Assembly (NCBI RefSeq): GCF_014648635.1
Contig: NZ_BMRM01000002.1
Coordinates: 124,001 to 188,000, forward strand
Length of the DNA stretch: 64,000 bases
From: Streptomyces cinerochromogenes
GTDB lineage: Bacteria; Actinomycetota; Actinomycetes; Streptomycetales; Streptomycetaceae
Direction of reading: 5' to 3'
Numbering within the stretch: the first letter of the stretch is position 1; each line of letters begins with the position of its first letter. The notes under the pieces were generated by a model. It ran no database searches, was not told the DNA's origin, and worked only from the letters and a program-made list of their open reading frames with translations. Shown one piece after another: positions 54,938 to 63,776 of this stretch. The position numbers were made by a program, and so were the translations under genes.

Positions 54938-57151
54938 TCAGGCGCGTACCAGCTCCCGTTCGCCCTCCCTGCCGTCCGCCGGGGACTGCGTGCGCAGGCC
55001 CTCGCCCTCGACGTCGACGTTGGGCAGGGCGCGGTCGAGCCACTTCGGCAGCCACCAGGCGCGGCTGCCCAGCAGGGCGAGGACCGCCGGGACGATGGCC
55101 ATGCGGACGATGAACGCGTCGAAGAAGACGGCGATCGCGAGGCCGAAGCCGATCATCTTGACCATCGACTCGCTGGAGCCGATGAAGCCGGAGAAGACGG
55201 CCATCATGATGACGGCGGCGGCGGTGACGACACGGGCGCCGTGCCGGAAGCCGGTCACCACGGCCTGGCTGGGCTTCTCGCCGTGGACGTACGCCTCCCG
55301 CATGCGCGTCACGAGGAACACCTCGTAGTCCATCGCGAGGCCGAAGACGACGCCCACCATGAAGATCGGCATCATCGACATGACCGGTCCGGTCTCCTCG
55401 ACGTTCATCAGGCCGGACAGCCAGCCCCACTGGAAGACCGCGACCACGGCGCCGAGGGCCGCCATCACGCTGAGCAGGAAGCCGAGGGCCGCCTTCAGCG
55501 GGACCAGGACCGAGCGGAAGACCACGATCAGGAGCAGGAACGCCAGGCCCACCACCAGCGCCAGGTACGGCAGCAGCGCGTCGTTCAGCTTCTGCGAGAC
55601 GTCGATGTTCATCGCCGTCGAGCCGGTGACCAGGACCGTGGAGCCGGTCTCCTGGGCGATGTCCGTGCCCTTGTCGCGGATGGCGTGCACCAGGTCCTCG
55701 GTGGTGGCCGAGGACGGCTTGGAGTTCGGCACCACGGTGATCGTCGCGGTGTCGCCGGCCTTGTTGGGCGCGGCCGGGGTGACCGTGACGACGTCCTTCA
55801 GGCCCTTGATCTCCTGGCCGACCTTGGTGAAGGCCGCCTTGGGGTCGTCGCTGCCCTTGGCGTCGACCACGATCATCAGCGGGCCGTTGAAGCCGGGGCC
55901 GAAGCCCTCGGACAGCAGGTCGTAGGCGCGGCGCTGGGTGGTGGAGACCGGCTGGGAGCCGTCGTCGGGCAGGCCCAGTTCCAGGGAGGCGGCCGGGACC
56001 GCCGCCGCGCCGAGGCCGAGGACGCCGAGCAGGAGGACGGCGACCGGGCGGCGGACGACGAAGCTGGCCCAGCGGGTGCCCATGTTCGGACGGCCGGGGT
56101 TCTTCGGCGCACGGCCGCCGCCGAGCAGCCTGCTCTTCTCGCCCGCCGGCTTGATCCTGCGGCCGGCGTAGCCGAGCAGCGCCGGGATCATGGTCAGGGC
56201 GATGAGGACGGCGATGGCGACGGTGCCCGCCGCCGCGATGCCCATCTTCGTCAGCATCGGGATGTTGACGACGGACAGGCCGACCAGGGCGATGACGACG
56301 GTGAGGCCGGCGAAGACGACCGCCGAGCCCGCCGTGCCGACGGCCCGCCCGGCCGCGTCCTCGCGCTCGCGGCCCTCGGCCAGTTCGGCGCGGTAGCGGG
56401 AGACGATGAAGAGGGCGTAGTCGATGCCGACGGCGAGGCCGATCATCGAGGCCAGGGTGGAGGTGGTGGAGCCCAGGTCCAGGGCGCTGGCGAGCGCGGT
56501 GATCGCGGAGACGCCGATGCCGACCCCGATGATGGCGGTGAGCAGCGGGAATCCGGCCGCGAGCAGCGAGCCGAAGGTGATGACCAGGACGACGGCGGCG
56601 ACCGCGAGGCCGATGATCTCGCTGGAGCCGGTCTCGGGGGTCGCGGTGAGCGCGTCACCGCCGATCTCGACGGTGAGGCCCGCGTCCCGCGCGTCCTGCG
56701 CGGCCTCCTTCAGGGCGTCCTTGGAGGAGTCCTCCAGCTCCATGCCGGAGACCTTGTACTTCACCGAGGCGTAGGCGATGGTGCCGTTCCTGCTGACGGC
56801 GTGCCCGGTGTAGGGGTCGGCGACGGAGGCGACCTCGGAGCCGCCCGCCAGTTCCTTGACGGTCTTGCGCACGGCCGCCTTGTTGGCGGCGTCGGTCATC
56901 TTCTCGCCCTGGGGGGCCTTGAAGACGACCCGGGCGGTGGCGCCGTCGGCGCTCATCCCGGGGAAGCGCTGTTCCAGCAGGTCGAAGGCCTTCTGGGCCT
57001 CGGTACCGGGGATGGAGAAGGATGTGTTGCCGGCGGCCGGCGCGGAGGCGGCGCCCACCCCGGCGAGGGTGAGCAGCGCGACCCATATGAGGGCGACGAA
57101 GTGCCGTCGCCGGAAGGCGAGGCGGCCGAGTTTGTAGAGGAACGTGGCCAC
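54938..57151 (-). CDS. MMPL-family (RND) exporter
   Basis: 737 aa. RND topology: TM1 at about 17-37, large extracytoplasmic loop about 40-180, TM2-6 (about 181-320, GLAVAAVVLVITFGSLLAAGFPLL; IGLAVGIDYALFIVSRYR with GxxxDY motif), TM7, loop, TM8-12 (FLLLIVVFRSVLVPLKAALG; FGLAMDYEVFLVTRMREAY, second GxxxDYxxFL). These GxxxDYxxF motifs carry the proton-relay Asp. Likely exports lipids or a hydrophobic compound. The TetR gene upstream (57264) runs in the same direction with a 112-bp gap. Confidence 0.93.
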   Translation of the reverse strand: MATFLYKLGRLAFRRRHFVALIWVALLTLAGVGAASAPAAGNTSFSIPGTEAQKAFDLLEQRFPGMSADGATARVVFKAPQGEKMTDAANKAAVRKTVKELAGGSEVASVADPYTGHAVSRNGTIAYASVKYKVSGMELEDSSKDALKEAAQDARDAGLTVEIGGDALTATPETGSSEIIGLAVAAVVLVITFGSLLAAGFPLLTAIIGVGIGVSAITALASALDLGSTTSTLASMIGLAVGIDYALFIVSRYRAELAEGREREDAAGRAVGTAGSAVVFAGLTVVIALVGLSVVNIPMLTKMGIAAAGTVAIAVLIALTMIPALLGYAGRRIKPAGEKSRLLGGGRAPKNPGRPNMGTRWASFVVRRPVAVLLLGVLGLGAAAVPAASLELGLPDDGSQPVSTTQRRAYDLLSEGFGPGFNGPLMIVVDAKGSDDPKAAFTKVGQEIKGLKDVVTVTPAAPNKAGDTATITVVPNSKPSSATTEDLVHAIRDKGTDIAQETGSTVLVTGSTAMNIDVSQKLNDALLPYLALVVGLAFLLLIVVFRSVLVPLKAALGFLLSVMAALGAVVAVFQWGWLSGLMNVEETGPVMSMMPIFMVGVVFGLAMDYEVFLVTRMREAYVHGEKPSQAVVTGFRHGARVVTAAAVIMMAVFSGFIGSSESMVKMIGFGLAIAVFFDAFIVRMAIVPAVLALLGSRAWWLPKWLDRALPNVDVEGEGLRTQSPADGREGERELVRA

Positions 57152-57263
57152 GGAGGCGTACTCCCGGTCAGGTCGTTGGGTTCAGCTGGGCAGGGGTGAT
57201 CAGCCCGACGACGTGAGCGGTGACGTCAGGTGGTGGGCTTGCTGGGGAAGAGCGTGAGGGGGT

Positions 57264-57869
57264 TCAGCTCGTGGGGACGCCGAGGGCGGGGAGGACCACG
57301 GCGTCGATGTACGAAAGGAGGAAGGCCTGTGTCGGCGGCTGCTCGTCGATGAGGGTGCGGGCGGCGAACCCGCCGATCATCATGTGCATCACGTAGTCGA
57401 TCGCCGGGTTGTCCGCACGGACCTCGCCCCGGTCGATCGCCCGTTGCAGCACACGGCGGAACGCCGCCATCTCCGGATCGATCAGGTGGTCCCGGAACGC
57501 CCGAAGGAGGTCCGGGTTGCCGTGCATCGCCATGGCCAGGCCCCGCATCAGCGCGGAGTTCTGCTCCATCTCGCAGTCGTCCGAACGCAGGGTGAGGGCG
57601 TGCAGGTCACCTCGGAGGGACCCGGTGTCGACCTCGTCGGCGGATCCGCCCGGCTTGTTGTGCCGCACGGCCTTGGCGACCAGGTCGGCCTTGCCGCCCC
57701 ACTGGCGGTAGAGCGTGGCCTTGCTGGACCGGGTGCGGGCGGCCACGGCGTCCATCGTGAGGGCGTCGTAGCCGACCTCGCGGAGCAGGTCGAGCACGGC
57801 CTCGTACAGCTCGGCCTCGCGCTCGGGCGTGATCCGGCTGCGACGTGTCGCCGCCACGGCTTCCGTCAT
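57264..57869 (-). CDS. TetR-family regulator of the MMPL exporter
   Basis: 201 aa from the ATG at 57869 (GGGGAAGG upstream). HTH about residues 31-60: LREVGYDALTMDAVAARTRSSKATLYRQWGGKADLV. The C-terminal ligand domain is TetR_C_11-like (MHMMIGGFAARTLI). It lies immediately upstream of the MMPL gene and next to a perfect palindrome, so it probably represses the exporter and itself. Confidence 0.9.
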   Translation of the reverse strand: MTEAVAATRRSRITPEREAELYEAVLDLLREVGYDALTMDAVAARTRSSKATLYRQWGGKADLVAKAVRHNKPGGSADEVDTGSLRGDLHALTLRSDDCEMEQNSALMRGLAMAMHGNPDLLRAFRDHLIDPEMAAFRRVLQRAIDRGEVRADNPAIDYVMHMMIGGFAARTLIDEQPPTQAFLLSYIDAVVLPALGVPTS

Positions 57870-57940
57870 GCCTGTCACCTTCCCCGCTCCGTCGGTCTTC
57901 TTCCTCGTACAGGGATGAAGATACCCCCTCCCCTTGCGAA

Positions 57941-57955
57941 ACGAAACCGTTTCGT
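57941..57955. promoter_or_regulatory. Perfect 15-bp palindrome, TetR operator
   Basis: ACGAAAC-C-GTTTCGT between the TetR gene (start 57869) and the divergent tricorn protease gene (58003). Its position in the 133-bp divergent spacer makes it a candidate control site for both. It resembles the AAACxxxGTTT cores of many TetR operators. Confidence 0.65.
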
Positions 57956-58002
57956 ACGTGTGTTGGGTCACGAAGGTGAAGGCCCCATAAGTTGCTGGCA
58001 CC

Positions 58003-61000
58003 GTGGCAGGGGAAAAGCATGGGGAGGTGAGCTATCTGCGCCTTCCCCACCTCAGCGGCGACCTGCTCTGCTTCGTCGCCGAGGACGACCTCTGGCTGGC
58101 CCCCCTCGACGCCCCGGGCCGCGCCTGGCGGCTCACCGCGGACCGCACCAAGGCCGGACACCCGCGCTTCTGCCCCGAGGGCCGCCGGATCGCCTACACG
58201 ACCTGGCGCAGCCTCGTCCCCGAGATCCACCTCGTCGACGTCGACGGCGGGCCCGCCCGGCAGCTGACGTACTGGGGCAGCGCCGACACCCAGGTGTGCG
58301 GCTGGACCCCGGACGGCGAGATCCTCGCGGTGGCCTCCCACGGCCAGCCCTTCTCGCACTTCACCTGGGCCTACAAGGTCCCCGCCGACGGCGACCCGGG
58401 CGGCCGGCTGCCCTGGGGCCCGGTCACCGACATCCAGGTCGCCGACGTCGACGGCGTCCACAAGACCCTGCTGCTCACCGGGACCCCGCCGCACGAACCG
58501 GCCTCCTGGAAGCGGTACCGCGGCGGCGCCATGGGCCGGCTGTGGCTGCACGGACAGCGGCTGCTGCCGGATCTCGACGGCCATCTGGCCTGCCCCCTGT
58601 TCGTCGCCGGCCGGATCGCCTTCCTCTCCGACCACGAGGGCGTCGGCAACCTCTACTCCTGCGCCCAGGACGGCACCGACCTGCGCCGCCACACCGACCA
58701 CGACGCCTTCTACGCCCGGCACGCCTCCAGCGACGGCGAGCGGGTGGTCTACCAGTGCGCGGGCGACCTGTGGCTGGTGGACGACCTCTCCCCGGACGGC
58801 GTACCGCGCAGGCTCGACATCCGGCTCGCCGGACCGCGCACCGGCCGCCGCCGCTACCAGGTGCCGGCCGCGCAGAACATCGACGGCATCTCCGTGGACG
58901 AGACCGGACGGGCCAGCGCGGTCGTCGTCCGCGGCAGCCTGTACTGGCTCACCCACCGCGACGGCCCCGCCCGTACGATCACCGACACGCCCGGCGTCCG
59001 GGTGCGGCTGCCGGAGATGCTGGGCTCCACCGGGCAGGTCGCCTACGTCACCGACGCCGAGGGCGAGGACGCCGTCGAGATCGTCCACCTCCCCCGCGCC
59101 ACCGGCGGCCGCGCCCCCCGCCGGCCGGCCTCCGGCTCCCTGGGCCGCGTCCTGGAACTGGTCTCCGACCCCCAGGGCGAACGCCTGGCCGTGGCCTCGC
59201 ACGACGGCCGGCTGCTGCTGATCGACGTGCCGGAGGGGGAGACGGGGGCCGAGGCGGGGGCAGAGGCGGGGGCCGAGGGCGAGACAGGGACGGAGGGCAA
59301 GGCGGGGACAGAGAGCGAGACGGGGGCGGAGAGCGCTACCGGGGCCGAGGCGAGTGCGGAGGCCGAGGCGGGGACGGAAGCCGGGGCGGGGACGGAGGCC
59401 GGGGCGGGGACGGAGGCCGGGGCGGGGACGGAGGAGCGGACGCGGAAGCAGCAGGGCGGGACCGAGGAGCCCGGTGCCGCCGCCGGGCCGCGCGGGACCG
59501 TCACCGAGCTGGTCCGGTCCGCCAACGGACCGGTCCGCGACCTCGCCTTCTCCCCCGACGGCTCCTGGATCACCTGGTCGCACCCCGGCATCGGCCGCTC
59601 CCTGCGCCAGATCAAGCTGGCGCGCATCAAGGACCGGCTGATCGTGGACGTGACGAACGGCCGCTTCGAGGACGAGAACCCGGTCTTCACCCGCGACGGC
59701 CGCTACCTCGCCTTCCTCTCCTGGCGCGGCTTCGACCCGGTCTACGACGTGCACACCGGCGACCTGTCCTTCCCGCTCGGCTGCCGCCCGTACCTGGTCC
59801 CGCTCTCCTCCGCGACCCCCTCCCCCTTCGCCCTCAACCCCGAGGGCCGCCCGGCCGCCGGCGGGCTCGACCCGCTGGAGGACGAGGAGACCGGCGAGGC
59901 CGGGGCGGTGACGGTCGAGGTGGAGGGGCTGGCGAACCGGGTCACACCGTTCCCGGTGATCGCCTCCAAGTACTCCGGGCTGTACCCGGTCGCGGGCGGC
60001 GGCCTGGTCTGGCTGCGCTGGCCGATCTCCGGCGCGCTCGGCGAGACCTTCGTCAACCCGGCCGACACCAGCGGCCGCCCGACCCTGGAGTACTTCAACA
60101 TCACCAAGGCGAAGAAGTCCGAACTGGTCGACCACCTGGACTGGTTCGCGGTGAGCGGTGACGGCACCCGGCTGGTCGTGGTGGACGAGGGCGATCTGCG
60201 GGCGGTGCCGTCGACCGAGATCGGCGACGCCGACTCGACCGTCTGGATCGACGTCCGCCGCATCCTGCACGAGGCCGACCCGCCCGCCGAGTGGCGCCAG
60301 GCGTACGACGAGGCGGGGCGTCTGATCCGGGCCTACTTCTGGGAGCCGGGCATGTGCGGCATCGACTGGGACGCGGTGCTCGACCAGTACCGCCCGCTGG
60401 TCGAACGGGTCGCCTCCCCCGACGAGTTCGCCGACCTGCTGCGCGAGGTCCTCGGCGAACTGGGCACCTCCCACGCCTACGTCACCGCCGCCCGCCGCAA
60501 CGAGGGCCCGCCCCACTACCAGCGCTGGCAGGGCCTGCTCGGCGCCAACTTCGTGCGCCGCGACGGACGCTGGGCGGTCAAGCGGATCCTGCCCGGCGAC
60601 TCCTCCGACTCCAAGGCCCGCTCCCCGCTGGCCGGCACGGGCATCCGCGAGGGCGCCGTCCTGACCCATGTCGACGGCCGCCCGGTCGACCCGGTGACGG
60701 GCCCGTACCCGCTGCTGGCCGGCTCCGGCGGTACGACGGTGGAGCTGACGTTCCTCACGGCCGAGGGCGACACCGGGCACGCGCGGCGGGTGGCCGTCGT
60801 CCCGCTCATCGACGAACGCCCGCTGCGCTACCAGGACTGGGTGGCCAAACGCCGGGCCGTGGTCCGGGAGCTGAGCGACGGCCGCTGCGGCTATCTGCAC
60901 ATCCCCGACATGGGCGGCTCCGGCTGGGCCCAGTTCAACCGCGACCTGCGGATGGAGGTGTCCCGGCCCGCGCTCATCGTGGACGTGCGCGGCAACGCGG

Positions 61001-61515
61001 GCGGCCACATCAGCGAACTCGTCATCGAGAAGCTGACCCGGACGATCGTGGGCTGGGACCTGACCCGGTACGCGCAACCGGTGTCGTACACCTCCGACGC
61101 CCCGCGCGGTCCGGTGGTGGCGCTGGCCGACGAGGCCACCTCGTCCGACGGCGACATGATCACCGCCGCCTTCAAGCTGCTGAAACTCGGCCCGGTCGTC
61201 GGCCAGCGCACCTGGGGCGGAGTCGTCGGCATGACCGGCCGGCACCGGCTCGGCGACGGCACCGTCATCACCGTCCCCATGAACGCGGCCTGGTTCGACG
61301 CCTACGGCTGGTCCGTGGAGAACCACGGTGTCGCCCCCGACCTGGAGATCGTGCGCACCCCCCTCGACTGGGCCGAGGGCCGCCACGCCCAGCTGGCCGA
61401 CGCGGTGGAGCTGGCACTGAGCCTGCTGGAGACCAACCCGGCGGCGGTCCCCCCGGACTACAGCGCCGTACCGGACCGCTCCCGCCCGAAGCTGCCGCCG
61501 AGGCCCCGGGGATGA
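58003..61515 (+). CDS. Tricorn protease homologue with internal repeat insertion
   Basis: 1170 aa. Residues about 12-400 form a six-bladed beta-propeller (LRLPHLSGDLLCFVAEDDLW; ISFLS-type blades), a second propeller about 500-760 is interrupted by an inserted low-complexity tract (about 411-495), followed by the C1/PDZ/C2 domains. Catalytic residues in tricorn positions: LGELGTSHAYV (His824) and ATSSDGDMITAAF (Ser1048). It cleaves peptides released by the proteasome (known for the family). The start is uncertain: GTG at 58003 or 58027. It is divergent from the TetR gene. Confidence 0.9.
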   Translation: MAGEKHGEVSYLRLPHLSGDLLCFVAEDDLWLAPLDAPGRAWRLTADRTKAGHPRFCPEGRRIAYTTWRSLVPEIHLVDVDGGPARQLTYWGSADTQVCGWTPDGEILAVASHGQPFSHFTWAYKVPADGDPGGRLPWGPVTDIQVADVDGVHKTLLLTGTPPHEPASWKRYRGGAMGRLWLHGQRLLPDLDGHLACPLFVAGRIAFLSDHEGVGNLYSCAQDGTDLRRHTDHDAFYARHASSDGERVVYQCAGDLWLVDDLSPDGVPRRLDIRLAGPRTGRRRYQVPAAQNIDGISVDETGRASAVVVRGSLYWLTHRDGPARTITDTPGVRVRLPEMLGSTGQVAYVTDAEGEDAVEIVHLPRATGGRAPRRPASGSLGRVLELVSDPQGERLAVASHDGRLLLIDVPEGETGAEAGAEAGAEGETGTEGKAGTESETGAESATGAEASAEAEAGTEAGAGTEAGAGTEAGAGTEERTRKQQGGTEEPGAAAGPRGTVTELVRSANGPVRDLAFSPDGSWITWSHPGIGRSLRQIKLARIKDRLIVDVTNGRFEDENPVFTRDGRYLAFLSWRGFDPVYDVHTGDLSFPLGCRPYLVPLSSATPSPFALNPEGRPAAGGLDPLEDEETGEAGAVTVEVEGLANRVTPFPVIASKYSGLYPVAGGGLVWLRWPISGALGETFVNPADTSGRPTLEYFNITKAKKSELVDHLDWFAVSGDGTRLVVVDEGDLRAVPSTEIGDADSTVWIDVRRILHEADPPAEWRQAYDEAGRLIRAYFWEPGMCGIDWDAVLDQYRPLVERVASPDEFADLLREVLGELGTSHAYVTAARRNEGPPHYQRWQGLLGANFVRRDGRWAVKRILPGDSSDSKARSPLAGTGIREGAVLTHVDGRPVDPVTGPYPLLAGSGGTTVELTFLTAEGDTGHARRVAVVPLIDERPLRYQDWVAKRRAVVRELSDGRCGYLHIPDMGGSGWAQFNRDLRMEVSRPALIVDVRGNAGGHISELVIEKLTRTIVGWDLTRYAQPVSYTSDAPRGPVVALADEATSSDGDMITAAFKLLKLGPVVGQRTWGGVVGMTGRHRLGDGTVITVPMNAAWFDAYGWSVENHGVAPDLEIVRTPLDWAEGRHAQLADAVELALSLLETNPAAVPPDYSAVPDRSRPKLPPRPRG
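59233..59490 (+). repeat. Glu/Ala/Gly/Thr repeat insert within the tricorn protease
   Basis: About 85 residues of ETGAEAGAE/TEAGAG type. Three identical 18-bp units GCCGGGGCGGGGACGGAG lie at 59380, 59398 and 59416. The tract lies in a loop between propeller blades and is likely unstructured; copy number probably varies. Confidence 0.85.
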
Positions 61516-61540
61516 CGCCGCCGAGGCTCCGCGCACGACG

Positions 61541-61579
61541 CGCCGTGGGGCACCCTTCCGGGAAGGGCACCCCACGGCG
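61541..61579. terminator. Bidirectional terminator between tricorn and CsbD-like gene
   Basis: 19-bp arms (CGCCGTGGGG...CCCCACGGCG) with two mismatches, lying between convergent genes ending at 61515 and 61595. Confidence 0.75.
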
Positions 61580-61594
61580 ACCGAAGCTCAGCGA

Positions 61595-61807
61595 CTAGGA
61601 CTCGTAGTCCTGGCCGAGCCGGTCATGGACCTGCTGCTCCGTTTCCTCGATGTCACGGTGGTTCTGGCCACCGCGCTGCGGCTGCTGGCCCTGCCGGCCG
61701 CCCTGCTGACCACGCTGGCCGGCCTTCTCCTTGGCCTGGCCCATCTTCTCCTTGGCCTGGTCCTTGGCCTGGCGCGACTTGTCCTGGAACTGGTCCTTCA
61801 TACCCAT
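61595..61807 (-). CDS. CsbD-like small stress protein
   Basis: 70 aa, ATG at 61807 (an internal ATG at 61801 is possible). Highly charged and Gln/Gly-rich: KSRQAKDQAKEKMGQAKEKAGQ repeats an AK-x-K-x-GQ pattern as in CsbD-type general stress proteins. The C-terminal half (HRDIEETEQQVHDRLGQDYES) differs from CsbD. Likely disordered in solution; probably induced by stress. Confidence 0.7.
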   Translation of the reverse strand: MGMKDQFQDKSRQAKDQAKEKMGQAKEKAGQRGQQGGRQGQQPQRGGQNHRDIEETEQQVHDRLGQDYES

Positions 61808-61896
61808 GTGGGTTCACTCCCGTGGTGGGTGGGGTTCAGGCCTCCTCTGTGAGGCCTCGACCAGATTCACACGACCGAACACGCCCTGCATGTCGA

Positions 61897-62781
61897 TCAG
61901 TTACGGTGCGTAGCGCGGGCGGCCTCGTCCGCCGCCCCACCTGCGCCGACGAGCCCGGAACGCATTCCCTGCAGGCGCGGCGCGAAGCGCTTCATCTCGC
62001 GCTGACCGACCGTCCCGATGAGCGCCGGCAGGTACCCGCGCACGCCCTGCATGCCGCGCAGCCACCACTGCCCGTACACGTGCGCCGAGCGCCGCTCGAT
62101 CCCGGCGACGAGCCGGTCCACCGCGGGCCCCAGCGGGTACGTCTTGTTCGACGGCCACGGCAGCCGCTGCCGCAGCTCCCGCATGACGTCGTCCTGGTCG
62201 GCGCCGCGCACCATGTCGGTGTCGGTCCAGGACAGGTAGCCGACACCGACGCGCACCCCCTGGTAGCCGACCTCGGCGCGCAGACTGTGCGCGTACGCCT
62301 CCACGCCCGACTTGGACGCGCAGTACGCCGTCATCATCGGGGCCGGGGTGATCGCGGCGAGCGAGGCGATCTGCAGCAGATAGCCGCGGCTCTCCACCAG
62401 CACCGGCAGGAACGCGCGCGCGGTCACCGCCGAACCGATCAGGTTCACCTCGATCACCCGCCGCCAGGCCTGCGGATCGGAGTCGGCGAAGGGCCCGCCG
62501 GTCGCCACGCCCGCGTTGGCGACGACGATGTCGACCTTCCCGAACCGCGCCTTCACCTCCTGCGCGACCCGGCTCATCGTCTCGTGGTCGGTGACATCGG
62601 CGTACCAGTGGGCGCTGTCGCTGTGCAGCCGCCCGGAGACCTCCTTGAGGGCCTCCTCCTCCAGCCCGACCAGCGCGACCTTCGCCCCGCGCGCGGACAG
62701 TTTGCGTGCCAGCAGCTCGCCGACACCGCGGGCCGCTCCGGTGACGACCGCGACCTGTCCTTCGAGGCTGACCCTGCTCAT
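61897..62781 (-). CDS. Short-chain dehydrogenase/reductase
   Basis: 294 aa from the ATG at 62781, overlapping the hydrolase stop (ATGA). NAD(P)-binding TGAARGVGELLARKL, NAG motif VVANAGVATGG, catalytic Ser in QIASLAAI and YCASKSGVEAY (Tyr-x3-Lys). It has an extended C-terminal helix ending ARATHRN. With the hydrolase and monooxygenase upstream it forms a three-gene operon that could process a ketone or ester substrate. Confidence 0.93.
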   Translation of the reverse strand: MSRVSLEGQVAVVTGAARGVGELLARKLSARGAKVALVGLEEEALKEVSGRLHSDSAHWYADVTDHETMSRVAQEVKARFGKVDIVVANAGVATGGPFADSDPQAWRRVIEVNLIGSAVTARAFLPVLVESRGYLLQIASLAAITPAPMMTAYCASKSGVEAYAHSLRAEVGYQGVRVGVGYLSWTDTDMVRGADQDDVMRELRQRLPWPSNKTYPLGPAVDRLVAGIERRSAHVYGQWWLRGMQGVRGYLPALIGTVGQREMKRFAPRLQGMRSGLVGAGGAADEAARATHRN

Positions 62782-63776
62782 GCGCTCTCCTTGGTCTGCG
62801 GGGGAGTCTCCGCCTTCTGCGCGGGAATCTCCGCGGGGATCTCCGCGGCGGCGGAACCGTGCTCGGGGGAGGCCCCCGTGACGTACGTGCCGACGAGTTC
62901 GCGGATCCGGCCGGTCACCAGCTCGGGTGCCTCGACCGGAGTCATGTGGCCGATGCCGGGCAGCTCGGTGACGCCGACACAGTGCGGCAGCGCGGCCGCC
63001 AGCGCACGGGCGTGCACCGGGGGCGTGAGCCGGTCGTCCGCGCCCTGGACCACCGCGGTGGGCGGGTGCAACTGCCGTACCCCGTCGTCGAGATCGAGCC
63101 CGGCGAGGACGGCCGACCAGGCGTACCGCACGGCGCGCGGACAGGCGTGCACGATCCGCGCGCACGCCTCCACGCGGTCCGGGGCGGAACCGGCGCCCAT
63201 GGTGGCGTACTTCAGGACGCGCATCGCCAGCGGGGTGACCGGACCGAGAGGGGCGCGGGAACCGAGGACGCGCCCGGTGATCCAGGTGCGCACCCGCCCG
63301 GCGCGCAACGGCACCACGCGCGCCTCGGCGACCAGCCGCGAACTGCCCGTGCTGCACAGCAGAACCGCGGCGGCGTGGTCCCGGAAGCGGGGGCGGCCGG
63401 CCGCGGCCATGACCGTCATGCCGCCCATGGAGTGGCCGACGACGAGCGCCTTCTCCCCGGGCGCGAGGGTCGCCGCGAGCACCGCTTCGAGATCGTCCGC
63501 CAGCGCCCGGGTGGTGCACGCGGGGTTCGCGGGGCTGCGCCCGTGCCCCCGCTGGTCGTAGGCGATCACCCGGTGGTCGGCGGCCAGTTCCCGTATCTGG
63601 GCCGCCCAGAACGCCGTGGAGCAGGTCCAGCCGTGGGAGAGGACGACCGGGGGCGCGCCCTCGGAGCCGTGCACCTCGACGTGCAGCCGCGCGCCGTCGG
63701 CGGAGACGGCGGTGAGGGTGCGGACCGGGACGGGCGGGGCGTAGGGGCCGCTCGTGACGGAGGCGGTGCGGCTCAT
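62778..63776 (-). CDS. Alpha/beta hydrolase
   Basis: 332 aa from the ATG at 63776, overlapping the monooxygenase stop (ATGA). Oxyanion motif VVLSHGWTCS, nucleophile elbow VVGHSMGGMT and catalytic His GIGHMTPVEAPE are all present; the acid is probably Asp in VQGADDRL. A Baeyer-Villiger monooxygenase upstream makes esters or lactones, which an esterase of this type could open. Confidence 0.92.
   Translation of the reverse strand: MSRTASVTSGPYAPPVPVRTLTAVSADGARLHVEVHGSEGAPPVVLSHGWTCSTAFWAAQIRELAADHRVIAYDQRGHGRSPANPACTTRALADDLEAVLAATLAPGEKALVVGHSMGGMTVMAAAGRPRFRDHAAAVLLCSTGSSRLVAEARVVPLRAGRVRTWITGRVLGSRAPLGPVTPLAMRVLKYATMGAGSAPDRVEACARIVHACPRAVRYAWSAVLAGLDLDDGVRQLHPPTAVVQGADDRLTPPVHARALAAALPHCVGVTELPGIGHMTPVEAPELVTGRIRELVGTYVTGASPEHGSAAAEIPAEIPAQKAETPPQTKESA

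Noticed and set aside
57607..61575. 1322-codon minus-strand frame opposite the tricorn protease
   Set aside because: Shadow frame; translation is Val/Gly/Arg-biased and the tricorn frame carries all family motifs.
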